From assembly GCA_013298715.1 (NCBI GenBank), contig JAAFIQ010000001.1:62001-126000 (forward strand): DNA of 64,000 nucleotides, written 5' to 3'. Positions 44,453 to 53,446 of this stretch are shown piece by piece. A program made the position numbers and the translations under genes. The DNA comes from Bacteroidota bacterium (GTDB taxonomy: Bacteria; Bacteroidota; Bacteroidia; B-17B0; Aurantibacillaceae). Numbering within the stretch: the first letter of the stretch is position 1; each line of letters begins with the position of its first letter. Under the pieces are notes generated by a model. The model searched no databases. It saw only the letters and a program-made list of their open reading frames with translations, and was not told the origin of the DNA.

Positions 44453-45922
44453 TTAGTTGATAAATTTAAATCGTTTAAAAAGTTTATTGATTTCTGGCAC
44501 AGTATTCAATTTAACATTGAGTATACTAAATGATAAAATTACTAAAAGACTGCAAGTAATTGCCTTAAAAAATGAATTTATTTGTAAAGGGAAAAAGATA
44601 ATTACCAACAAATTAATCGCCCAAACTAAAAGTATAGCAAAAGTATGTTTTGAAAACGGTTGCATTTTTAATCGGATAATGATATAAATGTATTTTAAAA
44701 CATTAAAAACGCCGATTGAAACAAGTAAAGCCAAAGCCGCTCCAGCTATATCATACAGAGGAATAAAAAAATAATTACAAAAACAGCTTACAATTATTAA
44801 AACTAATAAAAGTACTGTGGTTGCAAAGTATTTGTGCGACATCAAAATTACCGACGAGTTAACACCAGTTACTAAATTTAATAATGAAGCAAAAGAAGCA
44901 ATGTAGAACGCTATCTTCCCATTTGCATATTCTGGTGGTAAAAATGAAAAAATAAAATCCAAACCAGCCCATAATAAACAGAACATAAGCGCGCCAATAA
45001 AAAACATGTACCTGCTACTCATTTCGTAAATTTTAGAAACTTCTTTTGTATCGTTTATTGCCCAAGCTTCTGAAATTTTTGGCTGAGCAATTCGTTCTAA
45101 ACTGTTAAATGGGATTTCCATAATGGCACACAACATAACACTCGTAGCATACACACCAACAGAATTTTCGCTCAACAAAGCGCCAATAGCCAACTGATCA
45201 ATAAATTTTATGCCTAATGAAGCCATAGCCGTTAACATCATTAAAAATGCAAACAGTCCAATATTTTTTAATGGTAAGGTTTTAAAGAAAGCAAAATTAA
45301 TTTTAAATGTTACTGCCTTTATTTTAACTAAATAACCAAGTAACAAAATTAGTTGCAAAATAAAAATCGAAATATAGCTAACCACTAAAAATTCTTTAGT
45401 AATTAATGAATAATAATAAAGCAGCACAACTACCAAATGTCCAACCCTCACAAAAACATCGGTTAAAAAAACAGTGTAAGTTGTTCTTAATAACGCCGAA
45501 GAATAGGAGCTATAAGTTGAAATAAGTGAAAGAAAAAAAGCAAAAATTAAGGCTTCGTTAAAATAAGAAGCAAATTCAGAAGACTTACTGTAATAAGTAA
45601 CTATGCTAGATTTAAAATAAAATAACAATCCAGCAACCAAAAAACCACCAATTGAACAAATTATGAGCAAGAGTGAAAATAATCCGTTGTGTCTGTTTGG
45701 TTCATTTTTAATTTTTGGAAAAAAACGTAAGGTAACAGTTGTAAAGCCAAGCGGCATAACTACTGCAGCCATCCAGCTGAACGAATACATTAAACGCAAC
45801 AAACCAATATCACCCGATGACATTAAATTAGGTTGCAAATAAATTGTGGTAAAAAAACCCAAAGCTGCACCTATATAACTCAAAAAGGTATTAGAAATGC
45901 TTTGTTTTTTTATTTCGCCCAC
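44453..45922 (-). CDS. Oligosaccharide flippase (Wzx/MATE-like)
   Basis: 489 residues and about 12-14 membrane helices. The N-terminal FLSYIGAALGFFTTIYLQPN and the later LGIKFIDQLAIGALLSENSV are typical of polysaccharide biosynthesis flippases that move undecaprenyl-linked sugars across the inner membrane. It starts 2 bp after the stop of the methyltransferase gene and ends 1 bp before the DUF420 gene start, so the block 43858-47629 is tightly packed and probably one operon. Confidence 0.88.
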   Translation of the reverse strand: MGEIKKQSISNTFLSYIGAALGFFTTIYLQPNLMSSGDIGLLRLMYSFSWMAAVVMPLGFTTVTLRFFPKIKNEPNRHNGLFSLLLIICSIGGFLVAGLLFYFKSSIVTYYSKSSEFASYFNEALIFAFFLSLISTYSSYSSALLRTTYTVFLTDVFVRVGHLVVVLLYYYSLITKEFLVVSYISIFILQLILLLGYLVKIKAVTFKINFAFFKTLPLKNIGLFAFLMMLTAMASLGIKFIDQLAIGALLSENSVGVYATSVMLCAIMEIPFNSLERIAQPKISEAWAINDTKEVSKIYEMSSRYMFFIGALMFCLLWAGLDFIFSFLPPEYANGKIAFYIASFASLLNLVTGVNSSVILMSHKYFATTVLLLVLIIVSCFCNYFFIPLYDIAGAALALLVSIGVFNVLKYIYIIIRLKMQPFSKHTFAILLVWAINLLVIIFFPLQINSFFKAITCSLLVILSFSILNVKLNTVPEINKLFKRFKFIN

Positions 45923-45924
45923 AA

Positions 45925-46728
45925 TTATTTTTTTCTAAATATTGTAAATTCGGTAGTAGGACTTTCTTTAAAATTATTTACAGCTAAAATTTCAAATGGA
46001 TATATTAATGGTCCCATAACGTAACCCATAAACGGCAACACATACAAACCGTTTTCTAATAAAAACCAATACGCTTTTATTAATGGATTCTTTGTATCAA
46101 CTGGTTTGTTAGTATAATACATAAATGGTTTAAGCGTAACCAACTCAAAGCCGTTTTTAGTAAAAACACCTATAAGATATTCTTTTGTTCGAGAAACTTG
46201 GCTCTCGCCTCTCTGCACTGGACCATGCAAATAAAAATCAGAGTAAATAAAATGACCTCCAGACTTAGTTATAGCAGAAATGTTTTTTACGGACTGTTCA
46301 AATCTAACATCATCAACTATGTGAAACAGTACATCCATACAAGAGATTAAATCGTACTGCTCATAAATGTTATTACTGTTATAATTTACATCACCAATAT
46401 CCGAAAGAAAAAAGTTTTCTTTAGGGAAAGTTTTTTTAAGATTATCAATCGCTGTGGGTGTTATATCTACTCCAGTAATTTTTTGAACTTCAAGTTCGCG
46501 CCAAGCCTGAATATAAAATCCAGTACCTGATCCAATATCTAATGTATTCGCATTTTTAAAATCAATATTTAGCTTTGGAACTTGTTTTTTAAAAACGTGT
46601 TTACGCACTTTGTATGCCCATTTATTAAACGATGGCCCCAATTTTTTAAAGCCCACTCCTTCTAATCCGCTAATCGTATGTAATCTATCTTCCCAATAAG
46701 CATCGGGATTAAATGTTTTGTTATCCAT
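45925..46728 (-). CDS. SAM-dependent methyltransferase
   Basis: 267 residues, class I methyltransferase. The SAM-binding motif is TLDIGSGTGFYIQAW, with acidic GVDITPTAIDNL next and CMDVLFHIVDDVRFEQ as the post-motif region. A C-terminal hydrophobic stretch (ENGLYVLPFMGYVMGPLIYP) may touch the membrane. It overlaps the upstream FkbM gene by 8 bp. Its place among flippase and glycosyltransferase genes suggests glycan methylation, which is inference. Confidence 0.87.
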   Translation of the reverse strand: MDNKTFNPDAYWEDRLHTISGLEGVGFKKLGPSFNKWAYKVRKHVFKKQVPKLNIDFKNANTLDIGSGTGFYIQAWRELEVQKITGVDITPTAIDNLKKTFPKENFFLSDIGDVNYNSNNIYEQYDLISCMDVLFHIVDDVRFEQSVKNISAITKSGGHFIYSDFYLHGPVQRGESQVSRTKEYLIGVFTKNGFELVTLKPFMYYTNKPVDTKNPLIKAYWFLLENGLYVLPFMGYVMGPLIYPFEILAVNNFKESPTTEFTIFRKK

Positions 46729-47629
46729 GTGAGTAAATAAAATGTTCTATGGTCTGTTTTTTTTCTTTTGGTACTAAGTAGTAATCTACAAAATCAGTTG
46801 TGTTATTTAAAAAATTATCTACACTTAACAAACCTTGGTTCGTGGCCCTAAAGTATAAATAGTTATACTGCGATAAAATAGCTTCAATTTCTTTTTCAAC
46901 TTCATTTTTTAAAATTTCGCATTGTATAATAGGTCTGTGATTTTTTAAAACATTTGATGCGCCTTCCAAAACTCTATGTTCGTTGGCTTCCGTATCTAAC
47001 TTAATCAAGTCAATTAATTTATTAGGCAAATTTTGATTTACATATTCATCTAATGTTGTTACATCAACATCAAAAGATAGTTTTGTTCTATTGCCGGATT
47101 GGTTTTGGCTTAATCCACCATCGCCTGTTAATTGATCAACATTCTTAAATTTTTCGTTTGCTATGCTGAAAAAAGTCGCCTTGCCTTTCAAATTTGACAA
47201 GGCTAATCGCTGCGGTAAAATGTTATTGAACTGATTTATATTACAATTTTTTTCTAAGTATTTGTATGCCGACGGCATTGGTTCAAAAGCGTGTATAGTA
47301 ACGTTCTTATTTTTTATTGATGAAGCTAAAAGAGAATAATAGCCTATGTTTGAACCAATATCGAAAAATACATTTGCTTTCTTTACAACTTCGCTAAATA
47401 TCTTTACTGAGCTGTATTCAAATCCTTCTATATCATTCCAAAAAAGTATTTTAGATGCATAACTTGTTGGGTTAGTTGCTATCTTAAAGGTTGGAATATT
47501 ATTTCCTTTAACAGAAAAAACACCGTTTATAGGAAACTTATATTTGGCAGGGATTTGCTTTGAAAAAGGTTTTAAAACATTTCTTAAAAAACTATTAATA
47601 TATTTGTTATAAACTAAATTCTTAATCAT
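46721..47629 (-). CDS. FkbM-family methyltransferase
   Basis: 302 residues. The SAM motif FFDIGSNIGYYSLLASS and IKLDTEANEHRVLEGA are the FkbM family signature; members methylate sugar or other hydroxyls. The N-terminus is basic with no signal peptide. Its start codon is only 5 bp from the divergent glycosyltransferase start, so the promoters of the two genes must overlap each other's coding sequence. Overlaps the next methyltransferase by 8 bp. Confidence 0.9.
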   Translation of the reverse strand: MIKNLVYNKYINSFLRNVLKPFSKQIPAKYKFPINGVFSVKGNNIPTFKIATNPTSYASKILFWNDIEGFEYSSVKIFSEVVKKANVFFDIGSNIGYYSLLASSIKNKNVTIHAFEPMPSAYKYLEKNCNINQFNNILPQRLALSNLKGKATFFSIANEKFKNVDQLTGDGGLSQNQSGNRTKLSFDVDVTTLDEYVNQNLPNKLIDLIKLDTEANEHRVLEGASNVLKNHRPIIQCEILKNEVEKEIEAILSQYNYLYFRATNQGLLSVDNFLNNTTDFVDYYLVPKEKKQTIEHFIYSHG

Positions 47630-47634
47630 CTTTA

Positions 47635-48774
47635 ATGCAGCCCAACACCATATTGCTTCTATCCTATTGGTACCCCAACAAAATTAATCAAAATTTTGGC
47701 ATTTTTGTGAAAAGACATGCCCAAGCCATTAAGCAAAATCAACAAGTGATAGTAATGGCTGTTAATATTATTGCTGGAAAAAGTTTGTTTAAAAAAAGTG
47801 TTACTGTTTTTGAAGATGAAAACAAGGTAATTACGCATCAACTTATTATCGAATCAAAGGTTTATAAGTTGCTCTACCTGCTACTTCCTTGGCAATACGT
47901 TATTCTGAAAAATTACATTCAAAAACACATTATTACCAAGTTTAATGTTTCTATTTTACACTCAAATGTAATTTTTCCTTGCGCTATTGTTGGTTATAAG
48001 TTAGGCCTAAAATTTAAATGGAAACATGTAATAACTGAACATTGGACCAGAGTTGACAAATTTTTTAGTAAAAGTTTATACAAAAATAAAGGGAAACGTG
48101 TTCTTGATAAAGCCCATGCAATCACGGTGGTTTCGGATACATTAAAAAACACAATAGAAAAATATTCAACAAATAAAAAGTTTTATATCATTCCAAATGT
48201 AATTGATAATAACGTATTTTTTTATGATAATACTATTCCAAAAAATGAAGAACTTACTTTTATAGCTGCTGCTAGTTGGATGCCTCACAAAAATCCATTT
48301 TATTTTTTAGAGGCTTTAAATGAATTGCACCAAGAAAAAAAACTACCACCGTTTAACGTTGTGATGATAGGTGTTGGCGAGCAATTAAATCTTGTAAAAG
48401 CCAAAAATTATCAATTTGAAATAGACTTTAAAGGGCAACTAAGCCCGAATGAAATAAAAAAGGAATTAAATAAAAGTCATATTTTTTTACATGGTTCTGA
48501 TTATGAAACCTTTTCTGTAATTATTGCAGAGGCTTTATTTTGCGGACTTCCTAGCGTTGTTAGTCCTTATGGAATAGCCAATCAAGTTATTAATAAAACT
48601 AATGGCTTTGTTACAAACAACACGCATAATGATTGGAAAGAAAAAATAGTGCTTTGTTATAATTCTAATTATGACAACGAATACATTTCGAATCAAATTA
48701 AAGATAAATACAGTGTTAATGCCGTAGCGCAACTATTTTCTGAAGTTTATAGAAGTGTTATGGAAATAAGTTAA
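47635..48774 (+). CDS. Glycosyltransferase family 4
   Basis: 379 residues, GT-B fold. The N-terminal ILLLSYWYPNKINQNFGIFV and KRHAQA are typical of GT4 enzymes. The acceptor region contains HVITEHWTR. The donor-binding domain has SWMPHKNPFYFLEAL and the E-x7-E motif within HGSDYETFSVIIAEALFCGL. It probably transfers a nucleotide sugar to a surface glycan, with the divergent flippase and methyltransferases as likely pathway partners. Confidence 0.92.
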   Translation: MQPNTILLLSYWYPNKINQNFGIFVKRHAQAIKQNQQVIVMAVNIIAGKSLFKKSVTVFEDENKVITHQLIIESKVYKLLYLLLPWQYVILKNYIQKHIITKFNVSILHSNVIFPCAIVGYKLGLKFKWKHVITEHWTRVDKFFSKSLYKNKGKRVLDKAHAITVVSDTLKNTIEKYSTNKKFYIIPNVIDNNVFFYDNTIPKNEELTFIAAASWMPHKNPFYFLEALNELHQEKKLPPFNVVMIGVGEQLNLVKAKNYQFEIDFKGQLSPNEIKKELNKSHIFLHGSDYETFSVIIAEALFCGLPSVVSPYGIANQVINKTNGFVTNNTHNDWKEKIVLCYNSNYDNEYISNQIKDKYSVNAVAQLFSEVYRSVMEIS

Positions 48775-48827
48775 TTCTTTATTTAAGAATCTTAGAAATT
48801 ACAATCAATAAATCGATTTTAAATTAC

Positions 48828-50234
48828 TTAAACCAATTCGGCAATAGCAAACATTTTTTCTTCCTCAAAAAAATTGGTCATAAATTGTATGCCAATTGGT
48901 AAGCCGTTGCTGTGTGTACCACAAGGAACTGAAATGGCTGGGCTTCCAACAATATTTGCTTGCACAGTAAATATATCTTCTAAATACATTTTTATTGGGT
49001 CAGCACTGTTTTTACCAAACTCAAAAGCTGTTCCTGGCGTGCTAGGTGTTACAATAGCATCGTACTGCTTAAACAATTCTAAAGTTTTTTGTTGAATTAT
49101 GCGTCGTACTTTTTGGCCTTTGTTATAATACGCATCGTAATAACCAGCACTTAACACAAAAGTACCAAGCATTATACGGCGTTTTACTTCTTTTCCAAAA
49201 CCTTCGCTACGCGATTTTTTATAAGTACTTTCTAAATCGGTAGCATTTTTGCTTCTATAACCATAATGTATGCCGTCAAAACGAGCCAAATTACTGCTGG
49301 CTTCGGCTGTAGTAAGCACATAATACGTAGGTACCAAATACTCTAAAAATGGAAAACTAACTTCCTCAACTGTATGGCCTTGTTGTTTATATTTTTCTAA
49401 AGTTGTGTTTATAGCTTGTTTCACTTCTTTATCTAATCCATCTGCATTAATACATTCACTTAAAACAGCAATTTTATATTTTTTGGTAGAAGATTCATTT
49501 ATTTCAAACACGGGCTTTGAAGACGATGTGTTATCCATTTTATCTGAACCACTTATAATTTTTGTAATGATTGCTGCATCTATTACATTTTTAGCAATTG
49601 GTCCTATTTGATCGAAAGATGATGCATAAGCTATTAAACCATGGCGCGAAACTCTTCCATAAGTAGGTTTTACGCCCACAGTACCAGTAAACGAGGCTGG
49701 TTGACGAATTGAGCCTCCTGTATCAGAACCTAAAGCAACATGACAAAAATCTGCTGCCACTGCTACTGCTGAACCACCCGATGAACCGCCAGGTACATAA
49801 TTTTCGTTTATTGAATTTTTTACATTACCAAAGGCAGAATTTTCGTTACTGCTACCCATAGCAAATTCATCGCAATTGCAACGCCCAATTATAATGGCAT
49901 CTTCATTTAATAACTTTTCTACAACCGTGGCGCTGTAAAGGGATTCAAAACCCTCCAAAATTTTTGATGAGGCCGATACTTTATGCCCTTTGTAACAAAT
50001 ATTATCTTTTAAAGCAATAATTACACCAGCTAATTTGCCGGCTGCATTATTTTTTATTTTTTCATCAACCAACTTCGCTTGCGCTAAAGCACTTGTCTCA
50101 AATACTTCAAGCATAGCATTGAGTTGCTTTTTAGCATTGATGTTTGAGATAGCCTGATTTACAAGGTTTACACACGTTGTGATACCATTTTTTAAATCAA
50201 CTTGTAATTGCGGTATGTTTTTATAAGAATACAC
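48828..50234 (-). CDS. gatA: Asp/Glu-tRNA amidotransferase subunit A
   Basis: 468 residues. It releases ammonia from glutamine to amidate mischarged Glu-tRNA(Gln) or Asp-tRNA(Asn). The amidase triad is visible at family positions: Lys76 in ALKDNICYKG, cis-Ser151 in PGGSSGGSAVA and nucleophile Ser175 in GSDTGGSIRQPAS. The C-terminal SPAISVPCG motif is present. The last few residues look slightly short (ending EKMFAIAELV), but the domain is complete. gatB and gatC are not adjacent. Confidence 0.94.
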   Translation of the reverse strand: MYSYKNIPQLQVDLKNGITTCVNLVNQAISNINAKKQLNAMLEVFETSALAQAKLVDEKIKNNAAGKLAGVIIALKDNICYKGHKVSASSKILEGFESLYSATVVEKLLNEDAIIIGRCNCDEFAMGSSNENSAFGNVKNSINENYVPGGSSGGSAVAVAADFCHVALGSDTGGSIRQPASFTGTVGVKPTYGRVSRHGLIAYASSFDQIGPIAKNVIDAAIITKIISGSDKMDNTSSSKPVFEINESSTKKYKIAVLSECINADGLDKEVKQAINTTLEKYKQQGHTVEEVSFPFLEYLVPTYYVLTTAEASSNLARFDGIHYGYRSKNATDLESTYKKSRSEGFGKEVKRRIMLGTFVLSAGYYDAYYNKGQKVRRIIQQKTLELFKQYDAIVTPSTPGTAFEFGKNSADPIKMYLEDIFTVQANIVGSPAISVPCGTHSNGLPIGIQFMTNFFEEEKMFAIAELV

Positions 50235-50341
50235 TGTTTTATAATTATAAAAGCTGTTTAAAAAACAACGCTTTAAACTGTTTAATTTAACTAAACACCT
50301 TTAAGATTGCTTTGTAAACAGCCTTTCAAAAAAAATTAAAT

Positions 50342-50536
50342 TTATTTTTTTTCTACCTCGGTTCCTTCAGTTTCTGCTTTGCTGGCGTCTTTAAATTCCT
50401 TTACACCACGACCTAAACCTTTCATTAATTCTGGAATTTTTTTGCCACCAAATAATAATAAAATAATGATTAAGATTACTATTATTTCAGTAGCGCCCAT
50501 GCCACCTAATAAACCTAATACGAATAATGGATTCAT
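50342..50536 (-). CDS. tatA: Twin-arginine translocase subunit TatA/E
   Basis: 64 residues. One N-terminal membrane helix ([18 protein letters not shown]) precedes the hinge and amphipathic helix [18 protein letters not shown], the diagnostic TatA layout. A charged tail ends TEGTEVEKK. TatA oligomerises to pass folded proteins across the inner membrane. It lies 107 bp from gatA on the same strand; tatC is not in the window. Confidence 0.93.
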   Translation of the reverse strand: MNPLFVLGLLGGMGATEIIVILIIILLLFGGKKIPELMKGLGRGVKEFKDASKAETEGTEVEKK

Positions 50537-50621
50537 TTGTTAAATTTTAGACTACAAATATACGAAAATGGATTGACAATTCAATTATTAATTAAATTGG
50601 TCTATTTCCTCATATTCTTAA

Positions 50622-53276
50622 CTATTTCGTTGCAGCATAAGCCTTTGCAATAATTTCTCGCGTTTCCGTAATGGTTTTTACATTGGCTGCATTAGCTGCA
50701 ATTGCTGCTTTTTCTTTAGCTTCCCAAACCGATAATAAGTCTTTTAAGCCTTTTTGAGCGCCGTATTTGCTGAATTTATTACCTGATTTGCAAAGCGATT
50801 CAAAATCTTGGGAAGCAATAATTGCAGATTCCGACTTCTCGCAACGTTTTGCACATTTAGCATATAAACTACAAAAACTCGGTACTTCAAATCCGCACAT
50901 GTATTTTAAAACGCTTCTGTAATAACCAATTTGCGCATCACTACCATTGTTGGCATACAAATCAGCAATTTTAAATATAACGTCTTTTCCACTTTCTATT
51001 TCTAAGTTTTTTGCTTTTTCCATTGCCAGTTTAGGATTAACTTTTATAATTCCATCCAAGGCTTCAGCAATAACAGCATAACTTGGGTGTGTTAATGCTG
51101 CTTCATTCATGGTTTGTACATCTGCATCTGAACCAAATAGTTTGTTTAATTTTTGTAAAGCTTCGGCCTTTACAATTGTTTTTTTATCGTTATTGTAAAT
51201 TGAAACAAGTGTAGCTTTTGCAGTGGATTTATCATTTATTAAATGTAATTTATTGATGCAATTATTTCGTAATGCTGGCAATTTATCGTTTGTGGCGGCA
51301 TTTAGGTATAGCGCTTGCACATCTGCATCGTTAATATTTTTTTCTAATTCCTTCAGCGCTTCAAATCTGTCTTCATAAAGCGGTGCATTTTTGTATTGAA
51401 ACAAATATTCTTCTTTTGAGTTAACATAGTCTAAATCACAAAGCAATTGTCTTTCTGCATCAAAATTTACAAGTTGTGGTGCGCCATCTGTTTTTAATGT
51501 AACGGTTTGTTTTTGCTCTGTAACCCAAATACGCGTACGCGCTACTTTGCCATTACTATAAACATCTATATCAATTGGTAAAGTGTACAATGGCACTTTT
51601 TTAAAATTTTGGTTTTGCTCAATTGTTAATGCTAATTCATTTCCTGACGCGCTTAGTGCTTTTGTAACTTTCAATTTTGGTCGTCCACTATTTAAAAACC
51701 ACTGATTAAAAAACCAATTTAAATCTTGACCTGTTGTCTCTTCAAAAGCTAAACGCAGGTTATGAATTTCGGCAGTTTTAAATTTATTTGTTTCTAAATA
51801 ATTTTTTAATGAAGCAAAAAATGCATCGTCGCCAACTGCCTTGCGTAACATGTGCAAAATTTGTCCGCCTTTAGCATAACTAAAGCCATCAAACATATCT
51901 TCTTTATCTTCGTAGTTAAAGCGAATAACATCCACTTCTTTATTGCTAAATAAATAACTCATTCTACTTTGCTTGTGGTGCAAATCCGCTGCATCTCTTC
52001 CATCTTTGTATTCGCGCCATAAGTATTCACCGTAGGTAGCGAAGCTTTCGTTTAATGGCAAATTACTCCAACTTTCGCAAGTAACTAAATCGCCAAACCA
52101 TTGGTGAAATAATTCATGAGATATAATGTCAGTTCCTTTATTATTATCAAGCGTTTCGCGACTGGTTTGGTATACAGCAGCTTCGCCATGCAACGTTGCA
52201 CTAGTGTTTTCCATTGCACCGCTCACATAATCGCGCGCTACAACCTGAGCATATTTAGGCCAAGGATAATCTACTCCCATTTTTTTTGAGAAAAAATCAA
52301 TCATTTCTTTTGTATCACCAAAAATTGCTTTTGCGTGTGGTTCGTATTCCTTTTCAACATAATAACTAATTTCTTTCCCTTTCCAAGGTTCATCCACTAC
52401 TTTTACAAAACGCCCAACTGCCATCATAGCAAGGTATGGGGCGTGAGGCAAATCTAATTTCCAATGATCTGTGCGTGAATTATCAGCATTTTTTGTGCTC
52501 TTAACAAGGGTTCCGTTACTTAAAGTAGTAAATTGGTTATCTACTGTCATTAAAATTTCTTGCGTTGTTTTTTGATTTGGACTATCAATTGTTGGAAACC
52601 AAGCAGAACTAGCCTGTGTTTCACCCTGAGTCCATATTTGAGGCATTTTGTACATATCTAATCCCAAAGGATTAACAAAATACAAACCTTTATCGCTACT
52701 AATAGCAGAACTTCCACCAACCTTTAATTCATTGGGTTTTGAGATATAACTAATATAAACTGTAAACGTTTCGTTACTTGTATATACCCTATCTAATTTA
52801 ATTTTAATAGAATCGTTCTCGTAAACGTAATTCAAATTGCGCCTATTGGCAATGGCGCCAGTAACCACCGCACTTGATTTAGACTGTAAACTTTTATCCG
52901 TTGGTGAGTTAACTACACTTACTTCCTTTAGTTCCATGCCGCGGGCATCTAAAAACAATTTATCTGAGGCAAAAAATTTTGGTTTAATTGTTAAGTTGGC
53001 TATCCCTATTAATTGACTTTTGGTCCAATCAAAACTTACTTCTAGTTTGGTGTGGAGTATGTTATGTAGAACTGTGTTAGCCGCTTGGTACACTGATTTT
53101 TTTGGAGGATTGTTTGACAAAACTTCAATCGTATCCATTTGAATAGCTGGTTCATCATTTTTTGAAGCGCTGGCAGCAACAACATCCGCGGGCTTAGTGG
53201 CTTTTTTAGAACTTTTACAAGCAACTACACATACTGCGGTTATAGCACAAGTAACAACTAGAAATTTTAGTTTCAT
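50622..53276 (-). CDS. M1-family metallopeptidase (aminopeptidase N-like) lipoprotein
   Basis: 884 residues. The N-terminus KFLVVTCAITAVCVVACKSS is a lipoprotein signal with Cys20. The peptidase domain shows the exopeptidase motif SGAMENTSA and the zinc site HELFH (387-391) with the third ligand Glu410 in NLPLNESFATYGEYL. A C-terminal helical-repeat region follows (about 640-884). It is probably an envelope aminopeptidase that trims peptides taken up or released in the periplasm. It stands alone. Confidence 0.93.
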   Translation of the reverse strand: MKLKFLVVTCAITAVCVVACKSSKKATKPADVVAASASKNDEPAIQMDTIEVLSNNPPKKSVYQAANTVLHNILHTKLEVSFDWTKSQLIGIANLTIKPKFFASDKLFLDARGMELKEVSVVNSPTDKSLQSKSSAVVTGAIANRRNLNYVYENDSIKIKLDRVYTSNETFTVYISYISKPNELKVGGSSAISSDKGLYFVNPLGLDMYKMPQIWTQGETQASSAWFPTIDSPNQKTTQEILMTVDNQFTTLSNGTLVKSTKNADNSRTDHWKLDLPHAPYLAMMAVGRFVKVVDEPWKGKEISYYVEKEYEPHAKAIFGDTKEMIDFFSKKMGVDYPWPKYAQVVARDYVSGAMENTSATLHGEAAVYQTSRETLDNNKGTDIISHELFHQWFGDLVTCESWSNLPLNESFATYGEYLWREYKDGRDAADLHHKQSRMSYLFSNKEVDVIRFNYEDKEDMFDGFSYAKGGQILHMLRKAVGDDAFFASLKNYLETNKFKTAEIHNLRLAFEETTGQDLNWFFNQWFLNSGRPKLKVTKALSASGNELALTIEQNQNFKKVPLYTLPIDIDVYSNGKVARTRIWVTEQKQTVTLKTDGAPQLVNFDAERQLLCDLDYVNSKEEYLFQYKNAPLYEDRFEALKELEKNINDADVQALYLNAATNDKLPALRNNCINKLHLINDKSTAKATLVSIYNNDKKTIVKAEALQKLNKLFGSDADVQTMNEAALTHPSYAVIAEALDGIIKVNPKLAMEKAKNLEIESGKDVIFKIADLYANNGSDAQIGYYRSVLKYMCGFEVPSFCSLYAKCAKRCEKSESAIIASQDFESLCKSGNKFSKYGAQKGLKDLLSVWEAKEKAAIAANAANVKTITETREIIAKAYAATK

Positions 53277-53446
53277 TTTTTAAATTTTAATGTGCAAAAG
53301 TTGAGAATAATTTGCTGAATACCAAACAATTTAGAGTTTTTTGTGTGAGTGGGGAATTTTGGGGATAAGACGTAACAAAGATATTATTAGACATAAAAAT
53401 TTTACAATCGAAAAAAAATTTGTTTATTTAATGTTTGATTCTTTTT

